A stretch of DNA of 64,000 nucleotides from Lutibacter flavus (GTDB lineage: Bacteria; Bacteroidota; Bacteroidia; Flavobacteriales; Flavobacteriaceae). The stretch is taken from the NCBI RefSeq assembly GCF_900188355.1, contig NZ_FZNX01000004.1, positions 310,001 through 374,000 of the forward strand. The letters run 5' to 3'. Position numbers and translations under genes: made by a program. This document shows positions 44,908 through 55,400 of this stretch, in pieces. The notes beneath the pieces are model-generated. The model saw only the letters and a program-made list of their open reading frames with translations. It had not been told where the DNA came from and did no database searches. Each line of letters begins with the position of its first letter. Position 1 is the first letter of the stretch.

Positions 44908-45693
44908 TTATTTTTTTGAAAATAACCAAGGTAATAGGTTAGGTTCTGCAAATGCGGAATCCCAACTATTATGATTGTCGTTACTATATAATGTGAAATT
45001 TGGATTGCCTCCAGCATTTAAAATACCTGAAACCATTCCGATTGATAATTGCGGACTTACTACATCGTCTTTTGCTCCATGAAAAATCCAAAGTGCTGTA
45101 GTTGTTGCATATGAAGCTGTAGTTTCTGGACTTCCTCCGCCACAAATTGGAATTGCAGCGGCAAATGTTGTTGGTTTTCTATTTAAAATTTCAAATGTTC
45201 CCATTCCACCCATAGAAAGTCCCATAACATAAACCTGTTTTTTATTGGTGTATGATTTGGTTAATAAATCATCTAACAAACCTATTACTAAACCAAGAGA
45301 TTTTGTTGGTTTTTCACCATTTTTAAATTCAAAAGTAATTGGTTTGGTAGTTCTGTCAGCTGTTAAATTAGCCCAATAATCATTTTTTGGACATTGAGGA
45401 AAAACAACAATTGCCGGAAAATTAGTTCTGCTTTCATTCGTTAAAAAAAGAGCACTTCCATGTGTAAGTTGAGTTTCATTATCACTTTCTCGTTCACCAG
45501 CGCCGTGTAAAAAAAGTACCAGTGGATATACTTTCTCTTCTGAAAAATTTAAAGGATACATAATTCTATATTGCAAAGTATCCAACTCTTTAATAAATTG
45601 TTTTTTTTCAAATAAAGAAACTTCAGCAATTTGTGAAATGGCACCAAAAAAACTAAGAAATAGGCAACAGCTAAAAATTATTTTTTTATTCAT
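44908..45693 (-). CDS. Secreted alpha/beta-hydrolase esterase
   Basis: The 261-residue protein has a signal peptide (SFFGAISQ) and a prolyl-oligopeptidase/PHB-depolymerase-like esterase fold. LVLFLHGAGERESD carries the oxyanion HGAGE motif, VMGLSMGGMGTFE the nucleophile Ser, HGAKDDVVSP the Asp and DNHNSWDSAF the His. It overlaps the GH144-like gene upstream by 8 bp, so translation is coupled. Beta-1,2-glucans can carry succinyl or other acyl groups, which would give it a substrate, but this is inference; feruloyl or acetyl esterase activity is equally possible. Confidence 0.8.
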   Translation of the reverse strand: MNKKIIFSCCLFLSFFGAISQIAEVSLFEKKQFIKELDTLQYRIMYPLNFSEEKVYPLVLFLHGAGERESDNETQLTHGSALFLTNESRTNFPAIVVFPQCPKNDYWANLTADRTTKPITFEFKNGEKPTKSLGLVIGLLDDLLTKSYTNKKQVYVMGLSMGGMGTFEILNRKPTTFAAAIPICGGGSPETTASYATTTALWIFHGAKDDVVSPQLSIGMVSGILNAGGNPNFTLYSNDNHNSWDSAFAEPNLLPWLFSKK

Positions 45694-47062
45694 AGTTAAA
45701 ATTTAAGTTATTTAACCCTTTTTGAACATCTTCATTTTGCATAAAAAGATTCCAAAGAAGTCCTGTTCTATAATTTTCAATCATAATAATTATTGGGCCT
45801 TGATCAATTGCCAAATAAGCATTGGCAACCCAAAAATTATTTTGTGGACTAAATGCATCATAAAATCCTGCAGGACCCAAAAGTTTGTCTTTATTTTTAT
45901 AGAAATACCGGAGTGCTTTTAACGATTCTGTTGGTGTGTATGGCATAGAACTTAATGCTGCAGTTGGTGAAATTACACCAAGATCGTTGTTAGGTTTATG
46001 CGCTGCATAGCCAATACTACCGTCTGAATTTCTGGAATAACTTGCCGTTAACCCCCAACAATCTGCACCGTAATCTTTATAATTTAATGGATTTTCTACA
46101 CAATAATTATAATTAATTTTAGAGTGGTTTGTAGTAACATTCCAATAATTCACGTACTCGTCGGATAGGCCTTTTGGTTTTAATCCTAAATAAGAATAAT
46201 GTGCCCAAAAAAGTGGTCCGCCGTATTCTGCGGATCCAGCGTGATTCACTAAAAGCGGATAATTATATTTAATATTTGCAGATTTAATTCCTCCATTAGA
46301 AGCCCAACCATTTGAATAAACTTCTTTAGAAATTGCATAATCTGGAGATGCTGCCCCTAAAACATAGGTTATAAGCACTTCATTATATCCTTTTAATTTT
46401 AAATTTTTAGAAAATCCAAAATTTGGACTCCAGTGCCAATATAAAGTATTTTGATTTTGAGTATACCAATTCCATTCAATGCCTTTCCACAACACATCTG
46501 CTTTATTAGCTAAAGTTTTTTCACTCGTATTTCCTGTTTTAAAATATTCTTTTATACAAATAAGACCTTGCGCCAAAAAGGAAGTTTCAACAATATCACC
46601 ACCATTATCATCTGCACTAAAAGGAATTACATTCCCATTTGTTCCATCAATCCAATGCGACCAAGCACCATGAAAACGATCTGCGTTTTCTAAAAAATTT
46701 AAGATTTTTTGTAATTTATTGAAGCCTTCTTCTCGGGTTATAAAACCTCTTTCAATTCCAACCAAAATGCTCATTAATCCAAAACCGGTTCCTCCAGTTG
46801 TAACTACATTTTGGTTTAAAGTTGGATTAGTTGGATGGTAACGTTCTTTAGCCGCTCCAGAATTAGTTTCAGCAAAATTCCAAAAGTATTTAAAAGTTTC
46901 TTTTTGAGTTAAATCTAACAATTCTTCATCACTTAAAGAAGGTGTTTCATCTGGGTTTTCTTGATCTGTAGGAAATTCAATTGGCTCATAAACATAGCCA
47001 TCATCACCACACGAATTAAAACTAAATAAAATAACAACTAATATTAGAGAAATGTTCTTCAT
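45686..47062 (-). CDS. GH144-like endo-beta-1,2-glucanase, copy 2
   Basis: The 458-residue lipoprotein (lipobox FNSCGDDG) is an (alpha/alpha)6-barrel of the glucoamylase-like PF10091 group that holds GH144. Shared signatures with the neighbour at 47068 are FKYFWNFAE, VVTTGGTGFGLMSILVGIERGFI, RFHGAWSHWIDG, GGDIVETSFLAQGL, YWHWSPNFGF, NDLGVISPTAALSSMPYTP and IDQGPIIIMIENYRTGLLWNLFM. GH144 cleaves beta-1,2-glucan to sophoro-oligosaccharides. The N-terminal linker here is longer and richer in Pro and Glu than in its paralogue, as expected for a surface-anchored copy. Confidence 0.82.
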   Translation of the reverse strand: MKNISLILVVILFSFNSCGDDGYVYEPIEFPTDQENPDETPSLSDEELLDLTQKETFKYFWNFAETNSGAAKERYHPTNPTLNQNVVTTGGTGFGLMSILVGIERGFITREEGFNKLQKILNFLENADRFHGAWSHWIDGTNGNVIPFSADDNGGDIVETSFLAQGLICIKEYFKTGNTSEKTLANKADVLWKGIEWNWYTQNQNTLYWHWSPNFGFSKNLKLKGYNEVLITYVLGAASPDYAISKEVYSNGWASNGGIKSANIKYNYPLLVNHAGSAEYGGPLFWAHYSYLGLKPKGLSDEYVNYWNVTTNHSKINYNYCVENPLNYKDYGADCWGLTASYSRNSDGSIGYAAHKPNNDLGVISPTAALSSMPYTPTESLKALRYFYKNKDKLLGPAGFYDAFSPQNNFWVANAYLAIDQGPIIIMIENYRTGLLWNLFMQNEDVQKGLNNLNFNYE

Positions 47063-47067
47063 TATTT

Positions 47068-48432
47068 TTATTGAATTAACTTACTTTTGAAATTTAATTT
47101 TTTCAAACCATTTTGAAGGTCTTTATTTTGCATAAATAAATTCCATAATAAACCTGTTCTGTAATTTTCAATCATTACCGGAATTGGACCTTGATCAATT
47201 GCTAAATATCTTGGTAAAACCCATTTATGTTCAATACTAAAAGCATCATACGGTCCATATTTACCCACCAAACTATCAGCATCTTTATATAAGTACTTCA
47301 GCATTTGCATGCTTTCTTTTGGAGTATATGGAAAAGAAGACAGCGCTGCAGTTGGAGAAATTACACCCAAATCATTTCCAGGTCTATGTCCTGCATATCC
47401 TTTCATAGAATAACTTGATGTTAAACCCCAAACATTTTCTCCATAACCTGTATGGTTTTCAGGATTTTCAACACAATATTTATAATGAATTTTAGCCTGA
47501 TTTTGTGCAAGCTTCCAATAATCAGCATATTGATCAGATAACCCATTTGGATTTAAGCCTAAATACGAATAATGTGCCCAAAATAAAGGTCCAATTGGTG
47601 CATCATTGCCTTCAAAATAATTTAAAACCAATGCTTCACCATATAAAGAATCTTTTGAAACAATATTTCCATTTAATGCCCATCCTTTTTCATAGACATC
47701 TTTAGTTATTGAATATGTTGGCGATGCTGCGGCTAAAACATACATAATTAAACACTCATTATAACCACCTACAGGAAAATTCATATCCCAACCATCAGTT
47801 GGAGACCAATGCCAATAAAGTACATTTTCTCCGTTTTTAGTGTACCAATTCCATTCAACCTCTCGCCAAAGTTTATCAATTTTGGAAACCAATTCTTGTT
47901 CATGTTCATTGCCATCTTTAAAATATTCGGAAACTGTTAATAAACCTTGTACTAAAAAAGCAGTTTCAACTAAATCTCCACCAGTATCTTTATTACTAAA
48001 AGGCTTAATTCTACCAGTTTTTCCATCTATCCAGTGTGGCCATGCTCCGTGAAATCGATCCGATTTTTCAAGGAAATTAGTAATTTTTATAAATCGGTTG
48101 TATGCATCTTCTCTAGAAATAAACCCCCTTTCAACGCCAACCAAAATTGCCATTAAACCAAATCCAGTTCCTCCAGTTGTTACAATATCTTTATCATTTG
48201 AAGGGTAAATATTATCTAAGTGAATTCTTTCACGTGCCATACCAGAAGTTGGCTCGGCACCCTCCCAAAAATAATTAAACGTTTGTTTTTGAACTAAAGT
48301 TAAAAGATCTTCATTATCTGAAGCAACTTCAGTAATGTTATCTTTTGGATGCTTATCTTTTTTTGAGTTACAACTTGTACTGCATATTAAAATAAATGCA
48401 AAACTTGCAACTATTGTTTTTGAGAAATTCAT
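47068..48432 (-). CDS. GH144-like endo-beta-1,2-glucanase, copy 1
   Basis: The 454-residue lipoprotein (lipobox LICSTSCNSK) shares the entire GH144-like barrel with the gene 5 bp downstream, clearly a tandem paralogue: TFNYFWEGAEP, VTTGGTGFGLMAILVGVERGF, RFHGAWPHWIDGKTG, GGDLVETAFLVQGLL, YWHWSPTDGWDMNF, GVISPTAALSSFPYTP and IDQGPIPVMIENYRTGLLWN. Differences cluster in loops (for example a longer KDSLYGEALVLNYFEGNDA segment), which may reflect endo against exo action. It follows the surface LamG protein gene after a hairpin that could dose its expression. Confidence 0.82.
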   Translation of the reverse strand: MNFSKTIVASFAFILICSTSCNSKKDKHPKDNITEVASDNEDLLTLVQKQTFNYFWEGAEPTSGMARERIHLDNIYPSNDKDIVTTGGTGFGLMAILVGVERGFISREDAYNRFIKITNFLEKSDRFHGAWPHWIDGKTGRIKPFSNKDTGGDLVETAFLVQGLLTVSEYFKDGNEHEQELVSKIDKLWREVEWNWYTKNGENVLYWHWSPTDGWDMNFPVGGYNECLIMYVLAAASPTYSITKDVYEKGWALNGNIVSKDSLYGEALVLNYFEGNDAPIGPLFWAHYSYLGLNPNGLSDQYADYWKLAQNQAKIHYKYCVENPENHTGYGENVWGLTSSYSMKGYAGHRPGNDLGVISPTAALSSFPYTPKESMQMLKYLYKDADSLVGKYGPYDAFSIEHKWVLPRYLAIDQGPIPVMIENYRTGLLWNLFMQNKDLQNGLKKLNFKSKLIQ

Positions 48433-48463
48433 AAATTATTATTTCCTTATTTTTTTATCTAAA

Positions 48464-48486
48464 GTTGCACACAATAGGTGTGCAAC
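48464..48486 (-). terminator. Hairpin between the LamG gene and the GH144-like genes
   Basis: GTTGCACAC (48464-48472) and GTGTGCAAC (48478-48486) are exact 9-bp arms around a 5-base loop in the 94-bp gap. On the minus strand it is followed by TTTAGATAAAAAAATAAGG. It may partly terminate after the SusC-SusD-LamG genes, so that enzymes are made in lower amounts. Confidence 0.6.
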
Positions 48487-48526
48487 CTCAAATAAAACCT
48501 AATCTCAAATTATTATAAAAAACTAA

Positions 48527-50908
48527 TTAGTTATTCATTAGGGTCTGAATTTCTTCAACTGAAAGTGTTTTGTCAAAAAGGAATAAATCATCTATATAAC
48601 TTATATCGGATAAATGATTCCATCCTGAAAAACGAGGTGCTCCAGAACCAATTGAAAGGATATCACAGCCTGTCCAATCTATAAGTTTACCTGTCATATC
48701 ACCTTTATTGGTAGCTGCTACACCGTTAAAATAGATTAAAGTTTCAGTTTCAGAAACGGTAAAAGCTATATGTACCCAGTCTCCAACAGTAGCGTCTATC
48801 ACATCACCATCATTCCAAACATCTCCGCCATCAGTTCCCAGATGCAGTTTTATTCGTTGTTCAGTACCACTACCTTCTCTAAACAGTCTAAAGCCAGATG
48901 TTAATACATTATCTACGCCATTCATTGGTGGTCCAACTGTTAATATGCCTGCTCTATCTGGATCTGCATTTACTTTGTACCAAAAAGCACCACTAAATTG
49001 ATTTGCAAACAAACCATCCGTTGGGAACGTTAAATATGAATCTACAGCTCCGGCATAGGCGTTTGAACCAATAATACTTTCACCTGCAAAATCAGGAGTA
49101 CCAACAACAGTTGCATTTATATTGTTGTTAACTTCAGTAGTTGTTCCATCAAACGGCATATAAAATGTTGAACCATAATTTTTAGGAACATAAACACCTC
49201 CAGAAACATCTGATACTTCTTCAGGAGTTAAGGATTTATTGTAAAATCGTAATTCGTCAATTTCACTTCCATCGGAAGCATGTCCCCAATAACTAAAGGT
49301 TTCACCACCAGATCCAATTGTGAATTTTTCACAACCAGTCCAATCAATTGGAGCTGGCATATCTGAAGATCTTGCTTCAACACCATTTAAATAGATAGTG
49401 TTTTTTGAATTAGAAATAGTAAGTGCAATATGTACCCATTCTCCAGCCGTAACATCAATTACATCACCATCATTCCAACTTTCACCTGTTCCAAATCCAA
49501 TATTTGCTTTAATTCTTTGCTCGGTTGCATTTCCTTCTCTAAACAATCTAAATCCTTGATTTCTGTTTTCAGGGACGTCATTTCCTACAACTAATATTCC
49601 AGCTCTGTCTGGATTTGCATCTACTTTATACCAAAATGTTGTGCTAAACTCAGTGGTTAATAAACCCTCAGCAGGATACGTTATATAAGAGTCTAAAGCT
49701 CCTAAATAAGCTCCTGATCCTTCATAAGAATCATTTGTTATTTCAGGAGACCCAATTTTTTCAGCTGCTTTGCTTCCAATTAAATTTAAATAACCACCAT
49801 CAAAAGGCATGTAAAATGACTCTCCACTATACTTTGGAAAGTAAGGATTGAAAGCATTTATCATTAATTGAATATCGTTTTGAGAAAGTGCTTTATTAAA
49901 TACGCGTAACTCATCCATATTGCTATTATCAGATTTATGATTCCAATAGCTAAATGTTTCTCCTCCAGCACCAATAGTTAAATTTTCACATCCTGTCCAA
50001 TCAATACCATTAGGTAAATCGGCTGAATTCATTTCAATCCCATTTAAATAAATGGTACTTTTTGTTTGAGAAATAGTAAAAGCTACGTGAACCCATTGTC
50101 CTGCATTTACATCAATTACGCCCCCATCATTCCAACTTTCACCTGCACCTGTTCCAACATTAAGCTTAATTCTTTGCTCCGTTGTATTTCCTTCTCTAAA
50201 TAATCTAAATCCTTGATTTCTGTTTTCTGGAATATCATTACCAACAACAAGTATTCCAGCTCTATCTGGATTTGCGTCAACTTTATACCAAAATGCAGCA
50301 CTAAATTCACTACTTAGTAATTCTTGAGCGGGTAATGTTAAATAAGAATCTGTAGCACCTTTATATGCATTTGCGCCAGCGTAACTAGAGCCAGCAAATC
50401 CTGGGGTTCCAATTTCAGAAGCAAAATCAAATCCTATTAAATTCATATAATCTCCATCAAATGGCATATATAAAGATTCGCCATCAAACATTGATGTATA
50501 AGGTGGTTCTTTGATAAAGTTAATCTCTTTAGTTGATATTTTACCTTCTAAATCGGTAGCCATAACTGTTAATTTATGAGTTCCATCAACTAAATTATCA
50601 TAAGTAAATTCTTTTAAAGCTCTTCTATAATCTAAAAAAGAAGTATAAGAAGTAATTTCAGAATCATCTATAAGTACAGAGATATCAGCAATTTCAATAT
50701 CATCTGTTACTTCAATTTTAATATTTATTGATGTAACTTCTTCAAAGACCTTGATAGTAGTTCCTTCAGAAGGGTATATAATTTTAATTATTGGCGCAGA
50801 AAGATCTGCACCCGGATCAACTTTGGTAATATCATCTATTCCTTCATTACAAGCTGTTGCAAGAACAATGGTTAGAATTCCAAGAAATATATTTTTTAAT
50901 ATTTTCAT
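48527..50908 (-). CDS. Surface lipoprotein with three LamG-like domains (SusE/F position)
   Basis: The 793-residue protein has a lipobox with Cys20 (LATACNEG), an Ig-like domain at about 35-135 (APIIKIIYPSEG ... DGTHKLTVMATD) and three LamG/concanavalin-type jelly rolls at about 145-352, 363-565 and 575-793. Each starts with SLYMPFDG, SFYMPFDG or TFYMPFDG and shares FWYKVDANPDRAGIL, GFRLFREG, TEQRIK, GEWVHIAFT, TIYLNG, IDWTGCE and FSYWNH-type segments. It stands directly after susD, where surface glycan-binding proteins are encoded, so a role in holding the polysaccharide at the cell surface is likely. LamG repeats replace the usual SusE/F fold. Domain repeats are near-identical in places, suggesting recent internal duplication or gene conversion. 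Confidence 0.82.
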   Translation of the reverse strand: MKILKNIFLGILTIVLATACNEGIDDITKVDPGADLSAPIIKIIYPSEGTTIKVFEEVTSINIKIEVTDDIEIADISVLIDDSEITSYTSFLDYRRALKEFTYDNLVDGTHKLTVMATDLEGKISTKEINFIKEPPYTSMFDGESLYMPFDGDYMNLIGFDFASEIGTPGFAGSSYAGANAYKGATDSYLTLPAQELLSSEFSAAFWYKVDANPDRAGILVVGNDIPENRNQGFRLFREGNTTEQRIKLNVGTGAGESWNDGGVIDVNAGQWVHVAFTISQTKSTIYLNGIEMNSADLPNGIDWTGCENLTIGAGGETFSYWNHKSDNSNMDELRVFNKALSQNDIQLMINAFNPYFPKYSGESFYMPFDGGYLNLIGSKAAEKIGSPEITNDSYEGSGAYLGALDSYITYPAEGLLTTEFSTTFWYKVDANPDRAGILVVGNDVPENRNQGFRLFREGNATEQRIKANIGFGTGESWNDGDVIDVTAGEWVHIALTISNSKNTIYLNGVEARSSDMPAPIDWTGCEKFTIGSGGETFSYWGHASDGSEIDELRFYNKSLTPEEVSDVSGGVYVPKNYGSTFYMPFDGTTTEVNNNINATVVGTPDFAGESIIGSNAYAGAVDSYLTFPTDGLFANQFSGAFWYKVNADPDRAGILTVGPPMNGVDNVLTSGFRLFREGSGTEQRIKLHLGTDGGDVWNDGDVIDATVGDWVHIAFTVSETETLIYFNGVAATNKGDMTGKLIDWTGCDILSIGSGAPRFSGWNHLSDISYIDDLFLFDKTLSVEEIQTLMNN

Positions 50909-50936
50909 TTTTTTTGTTTTTAGTGATCAAATTTTA

Positions 50937-52469
50937 TTAGTTACCTTTTAATATTGGCAACTTGTCAACCTGAGCTTGTGGATAAGGAAGGAATATTTTG
51001 TCCTCTGAAAAAGTTCTTCCATCATAACTTAGCTCGTTATAGTTTTCAAGGCGTACCATATCATAATAACGAGTACCCCATTCCATTGCTAGTTCAGCAA
51101 ATTTTTCATCCATTACTTGCGCATTGGTAACACCAGATATTGAAGCCAATCCAGCTCTTAATCTTACAGCATTAACAGCTTCATCCGCAGTCATTCCTGT
51201 ACCTGAAGCACCTTGGGTCAACGCTTCTGCATGCATCAACAAAATTTCTGAATAACGGATACACGTAAAGTTTTTATTTGTACCATAATCTGTTCTTCCT
51301 GAAGTAAGTTGGTTGGAAGGTAAATACTGCTTACCACTTGCAAATAAAGCACGTGCATAATCATTTATTTTATCTCCATCTCTAGTTGTATTAGAAATCC
51401 AGGCTGGTAATGTTGCGTAAGCAGGATCTGCTTTTATTTCATTGATACCACGATCGGTAAATAATACGCTTGTTTCTAAACGAACTGTTTCATTTCTATC
51501 AAGCATAAATTTAACATACTTTATACTTGGCTCGTAAAATCCCCATCCACTTCCTGCACCAGTTATACTTGGAGTCCAGTTTTCTGGTCCAAAAAATGCA
51601 AATAAGTAACTTTTTGTACTTCCAGCTCCTTGACCAAAGTCAGAATATTGAAATTCAAGCAAATTTTCATTATTCAATTTTCCATCTAATTTAAAAAGTT
51701 CATAAAAATCAATTTCAAGATCAAATTTATTAGAAGTTATAATTTTTGAAGTTGCATCTGCAACAGCCTGATAATTTTTTAATTCAAGATTAGCCAGTGC
51801 TTTTATTGCCAGTGCTGTATATTTTGTAATTCCTCCTCTAATATCTGTACGTTCATTTGGACGCATATCTGGCAATAAAGAAATTGCTTCATCCATTTGG
51901 TCAGAAATGTGTTGCATTACTTCATCTTTAGAAGATACATTTGCAACAAGAAGTTCAGAAGGATCGGAACTTGTAGTGATAAAAACGTCTCCCCAAACAC
52001 GTGCTATTTGAAATAATAAAAATGCACGGAGTGTTTTTGCTTCTGCAATATACTGATTTGCAGTTGTTGCATTTGCTCCATTTTCTTTATACAATTCAAT
52101 TTGCTCCATTGCAGAATGCATTGTTAAAATATCTCCATAATAGTTTTGCCATACAGAATTGTACATCCAATAATCTTTATTATAATTGAATTTATCTGTT
52201 TCTGCATAGTCTTGTTGATCTCCTAATCCTCCTGCATTAACATCATCTCCTCTAACTGAAATTAATGGAAATTCTTCCCAGGCTCTAGATTGAAATTCTG
52301 AGTATGCACCAATAAGAGGTAAAATCATGTCTGATGAAATGGTATAATCTATATCTTCAGTAAATGATCTGTTCTCTGCTAACTCATCTAACTTATCATT
52401 ACAGGCAGTAGTAAAAAATAGTACTGCAAGTACAGCTATGAGTTTTGTTAAATTAATTTTATATTTCAT
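50937..52469 (-). CDS. SusD/RagB-like lipoprotein, GH144 locus
   Basis: The 510-residue protein has a lipobox (FFTTACNDKL) and the SusD fold: YIAEAKTLRAFLLFQIARVWGDVFI in the TPR-like core, KYTALAIKALANLELKNYQ, and the RagB region with CIRYSEILLMHAEALTQGAS, EKFAELAMEWGTRYYDMVRL and IFLPYPQAQVDKLPIL. It is paired with the SusC-like gene 17 bp upstream, and it shares little with the arabinan SusD at 15258. Expected cargo is the same glucan that the downstream GH144-like enzymes cut. Confidence 0.92.
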   Translation of the reverse strand: MKYKINLTKLIAVLAVLFFTTACNDKLDELAENRSFTEDIDYTISSDMILPLIGAYSEFQSRAWEEFPLISVRGDDVNAGGLGDQQDYAETDKFNYNKDYWMYNSVWQNYYGDILTMHSAMEQIELYKENGANATTANQYIAEAKTLRAFLLFQIARVWGDVFITTSSDPSELLVANVSSKDEVMQHISDQMDEAISLLPDMRPNERTDIRGGITKYTALAIKALANLELKNYQAVADATSKIITSNKFDLEIDFYELFKLDGKLNNENLLEFQYSDFGQGAGSTKSYLFAFFGPENWTPSITGAGSGWGFYEPSIKYVKFMLDRNETVRLETSVLFTDRGINEIKADPAYATLPAWISNTTRDGDKINDYARALFASGKQYLPSNQLTSGRTDYGTNKNFTCIRYSEILLMHAEALTQGASGTGMTADEAVNAVRLRAGLASISGVTNAQVMDEKFAELAMEWGTRYYDMVRLENYNELSYDGRTFSEDKIFLPYPQAQVDKLPILKGN

Positions 52470-52486
52470 AATGATATTTTTAAGAA

Positions 52487-55400
52487 TTAAATTTTAATAT
52501 TCACTCCAAGCGTATATACAGCTGGAATAGGATATGTTTGCGTGTCTATACCATTTGCTACTTCAGGGTTGAAACCATTATACTTGAAAGAAGTAAAAGG
52601 TCGTTCTGCCGTTAATGAAACTCTTATATTTGGCATATTAATAGTTTTAATATTATAGGCCATTTGGATGTTTTGAATTCTAAAAAACGAACCATCTTCA
52701 ACAAAATAGTCACTCATTTTTTGATTCCAGCCTTTTCTTAATCCTGCGGATGATGGATAAGAATTAGAAGTTCCTTCACCATGCCAGCGATTAATTGCTA
52801 AATCAGCATCTAAATTCCCATCAGAAGTCCAAATTAATTCACCACGTTTACGGTTTAAAATTTTATTTCCTGTTTGTCCCATCATACTTGTTGAAAACTC
52901 AAAATCCTTATAAGTAAAACCAATGTTTAGTCCATACATAAATGAAGGTAAATAAGAGCCTAATACTACACGGTCTTCATCATCAATAAAACCATCATTA
53001 TTTTGATCTTTGTAAATTAAATCTCCTGGAACCAATCCGTTTGCTACTGCAGCGGGATCTGCTTGTACTTGTGCATCATTTTGATAAACTCCAACTACTT
53101 CGCGTCCATAAAAGGCAAGTAAAGGTTCACCTACGTAAGATCTTTGACGGAATTCTGCAGAACCACCATCTATATATTCTTGTCCGTATAAATCAAGCAC
53201 TTCATTTTTAAGTGTTGAAATGTTTGCACCAATGGTATATTTAAAATTATCGGATACAGAACTGTTCCAATTCATTGCTAATTCAAAACCAGAATTTCTA
53301 ATAGAACCAACACTTTTATTTACACTTCCTGCAATTAGTGGAAACCCAACAGGAATAACCGCTTCCTTAGTATCACGTATAAAATAATCGGCATCAATAG
53401 ATAATCTATTATCTAATAATCTTGAAGTTATCCCCACATTTGTTTCTTCCGTAAGTTCCCATTTTAAAGAAGAGAAAGTACTTGAAGATACTGTTCCGGA
53501 AACAAGTACGCCATCAATTGCTGTATCAACTATACTTGTTGTGTTTGCGCCATCACTTGCAGGTACATTGCTATTCCCAAGTTGTCCCCAGCTAGCGCGT
53601 AATTTTAAATAATTTAAAATATCGTTTTCTTTTAAGAAATCTTCTTCAGAAAGTATCCATCCAGCACCAATTGTTGGAAAATAGCCCCATTTCTCTTGGT
53701 ATTTAGAAGAACCATCTGCTCTTAATGTTCCATATAATAAATACTTGTCGTTGAAATTATACGAAACTCTTCCAAAATAAGAAAGCCCATATTGTCTACT
53801 TCCTCCATCATTTACGCTATCAACATTAATAGTTCCTGCCTGACTAATGTACCAGGCAACTTCTTGATCAATTGAAGGAATTTCTTCTCCCCTGGCGGTA
53901 AGCATATCCCAGGCATCATCTCTAAAAGAGGTTCCAGCCATAACCGTTAAGTCATGATCTCCAAATTTATTGGTATATGTAAGTACATTATCCCAAATTT
54001 GGTTTGAAAAATTTTCTGCTCTTTTGGTAACTGCCGAAATTGGTCTTTGAAAACCGTCTGTAATATAATATGGCAAGTCTACATTTCTAGTGTTAAATGT
54101 TGAATTACTATGATTATAAGTTGTTTTAAACGTTAATTTTTTAGGAATTAAATTAAATTCCATATAAAAATTAGCTAATATTTTTCTGTTTTTAGATCGG
54201 TTATTATTGTAGTCCAAAGAAGGAAAAGGGTTTTGACCACCCCTATATCCAATACTTTGAGCACTTGCATAATTAATTGGCCAAGCTTCTGTATTTGCTT
54301 CGTCATGAATAGGTAGTATTGGCACTGCAAAATAAGCCTGATTCCAAGCACTGGACTCCGGACTGTACTTTGTTGCATTGCTCAAAATCATATTGCCTCC
54401 AACAGTTAACCAATCAGTAGCTTTAAAGGCTATTTTTGAACGGAGGTTAAAACGTTCATATTCATTTTTTGTATCTAAAACACCTTCTTGTGCAAAATAA
54501 TTTGTTCCAATTGCATAAGAAGCATTTTCACTTCCTCCTGAAATGCTAATACTATGGTTTTGAATTGTTGCAGCACGTAAAATTTCCTGATACCAATCTG
54601 TATTTACATCTGGTACATTTGGATTAATTCTGCTTCTTCCAAAACGTTGCATTGCATTATTAATAAAACTAACGTCAGCAGCAGAACCGGATTCAATTGC
54701 CATTGTTGTAAATTGTTCAGCATTTGCCATTTTTAAAACATTTTGTGCAACCTGAACACCAGAATATCCATCATAAACAACTTCTGTTTTTTGGTTGTAC
54801 CCACCAGATTTAGTTTCAATTAATACAACGCCATTTGCAGCTTTAACACCATAAATTGCTGATGCAGAAGCATCCTTTAATACTGAAATAGAAACAATAT
54901 CTGAAGTGTTTAAAAAATCAATATTGTCAAAAAACATACCGTCTACAACATATAAAGGTGACGTGCTTCCGCTTCCTGGATAAGAACCAATACCACGAAC
55001 ACGAATTGTTGGACTTTCACCCGGGCTACCAACACTTACTACTTGGAGACCTGCAACTTTTCCTTGCAAAGCTTGCATTGCTGCACCTGTGGGCGTTTTT
55101 GAAATTTCATCAGACTTGATAGTTGTTATTGAAGAAGTTAAATCTTTAACATTCATTTTTCCATAACCTATAACCACTACCTCATTTAATGCTTGAGAAT
55201 CTTCCTTAAGTGTTACATTAATAGTGCTTTGTCCGTTTACATTTTGTTCAATAGAAATGTAACCCAAATAGCTAATAACAAGAGTTGCTGAATTGGATAA
55301 ATTATCTATTGTGAATTTTCCATCAAAATCGGTTTGGACACCAATTGTTGAATTTTTTACAATTACGGAAGCTCCTGGAAGTGGATTTCCACTTTCATCA

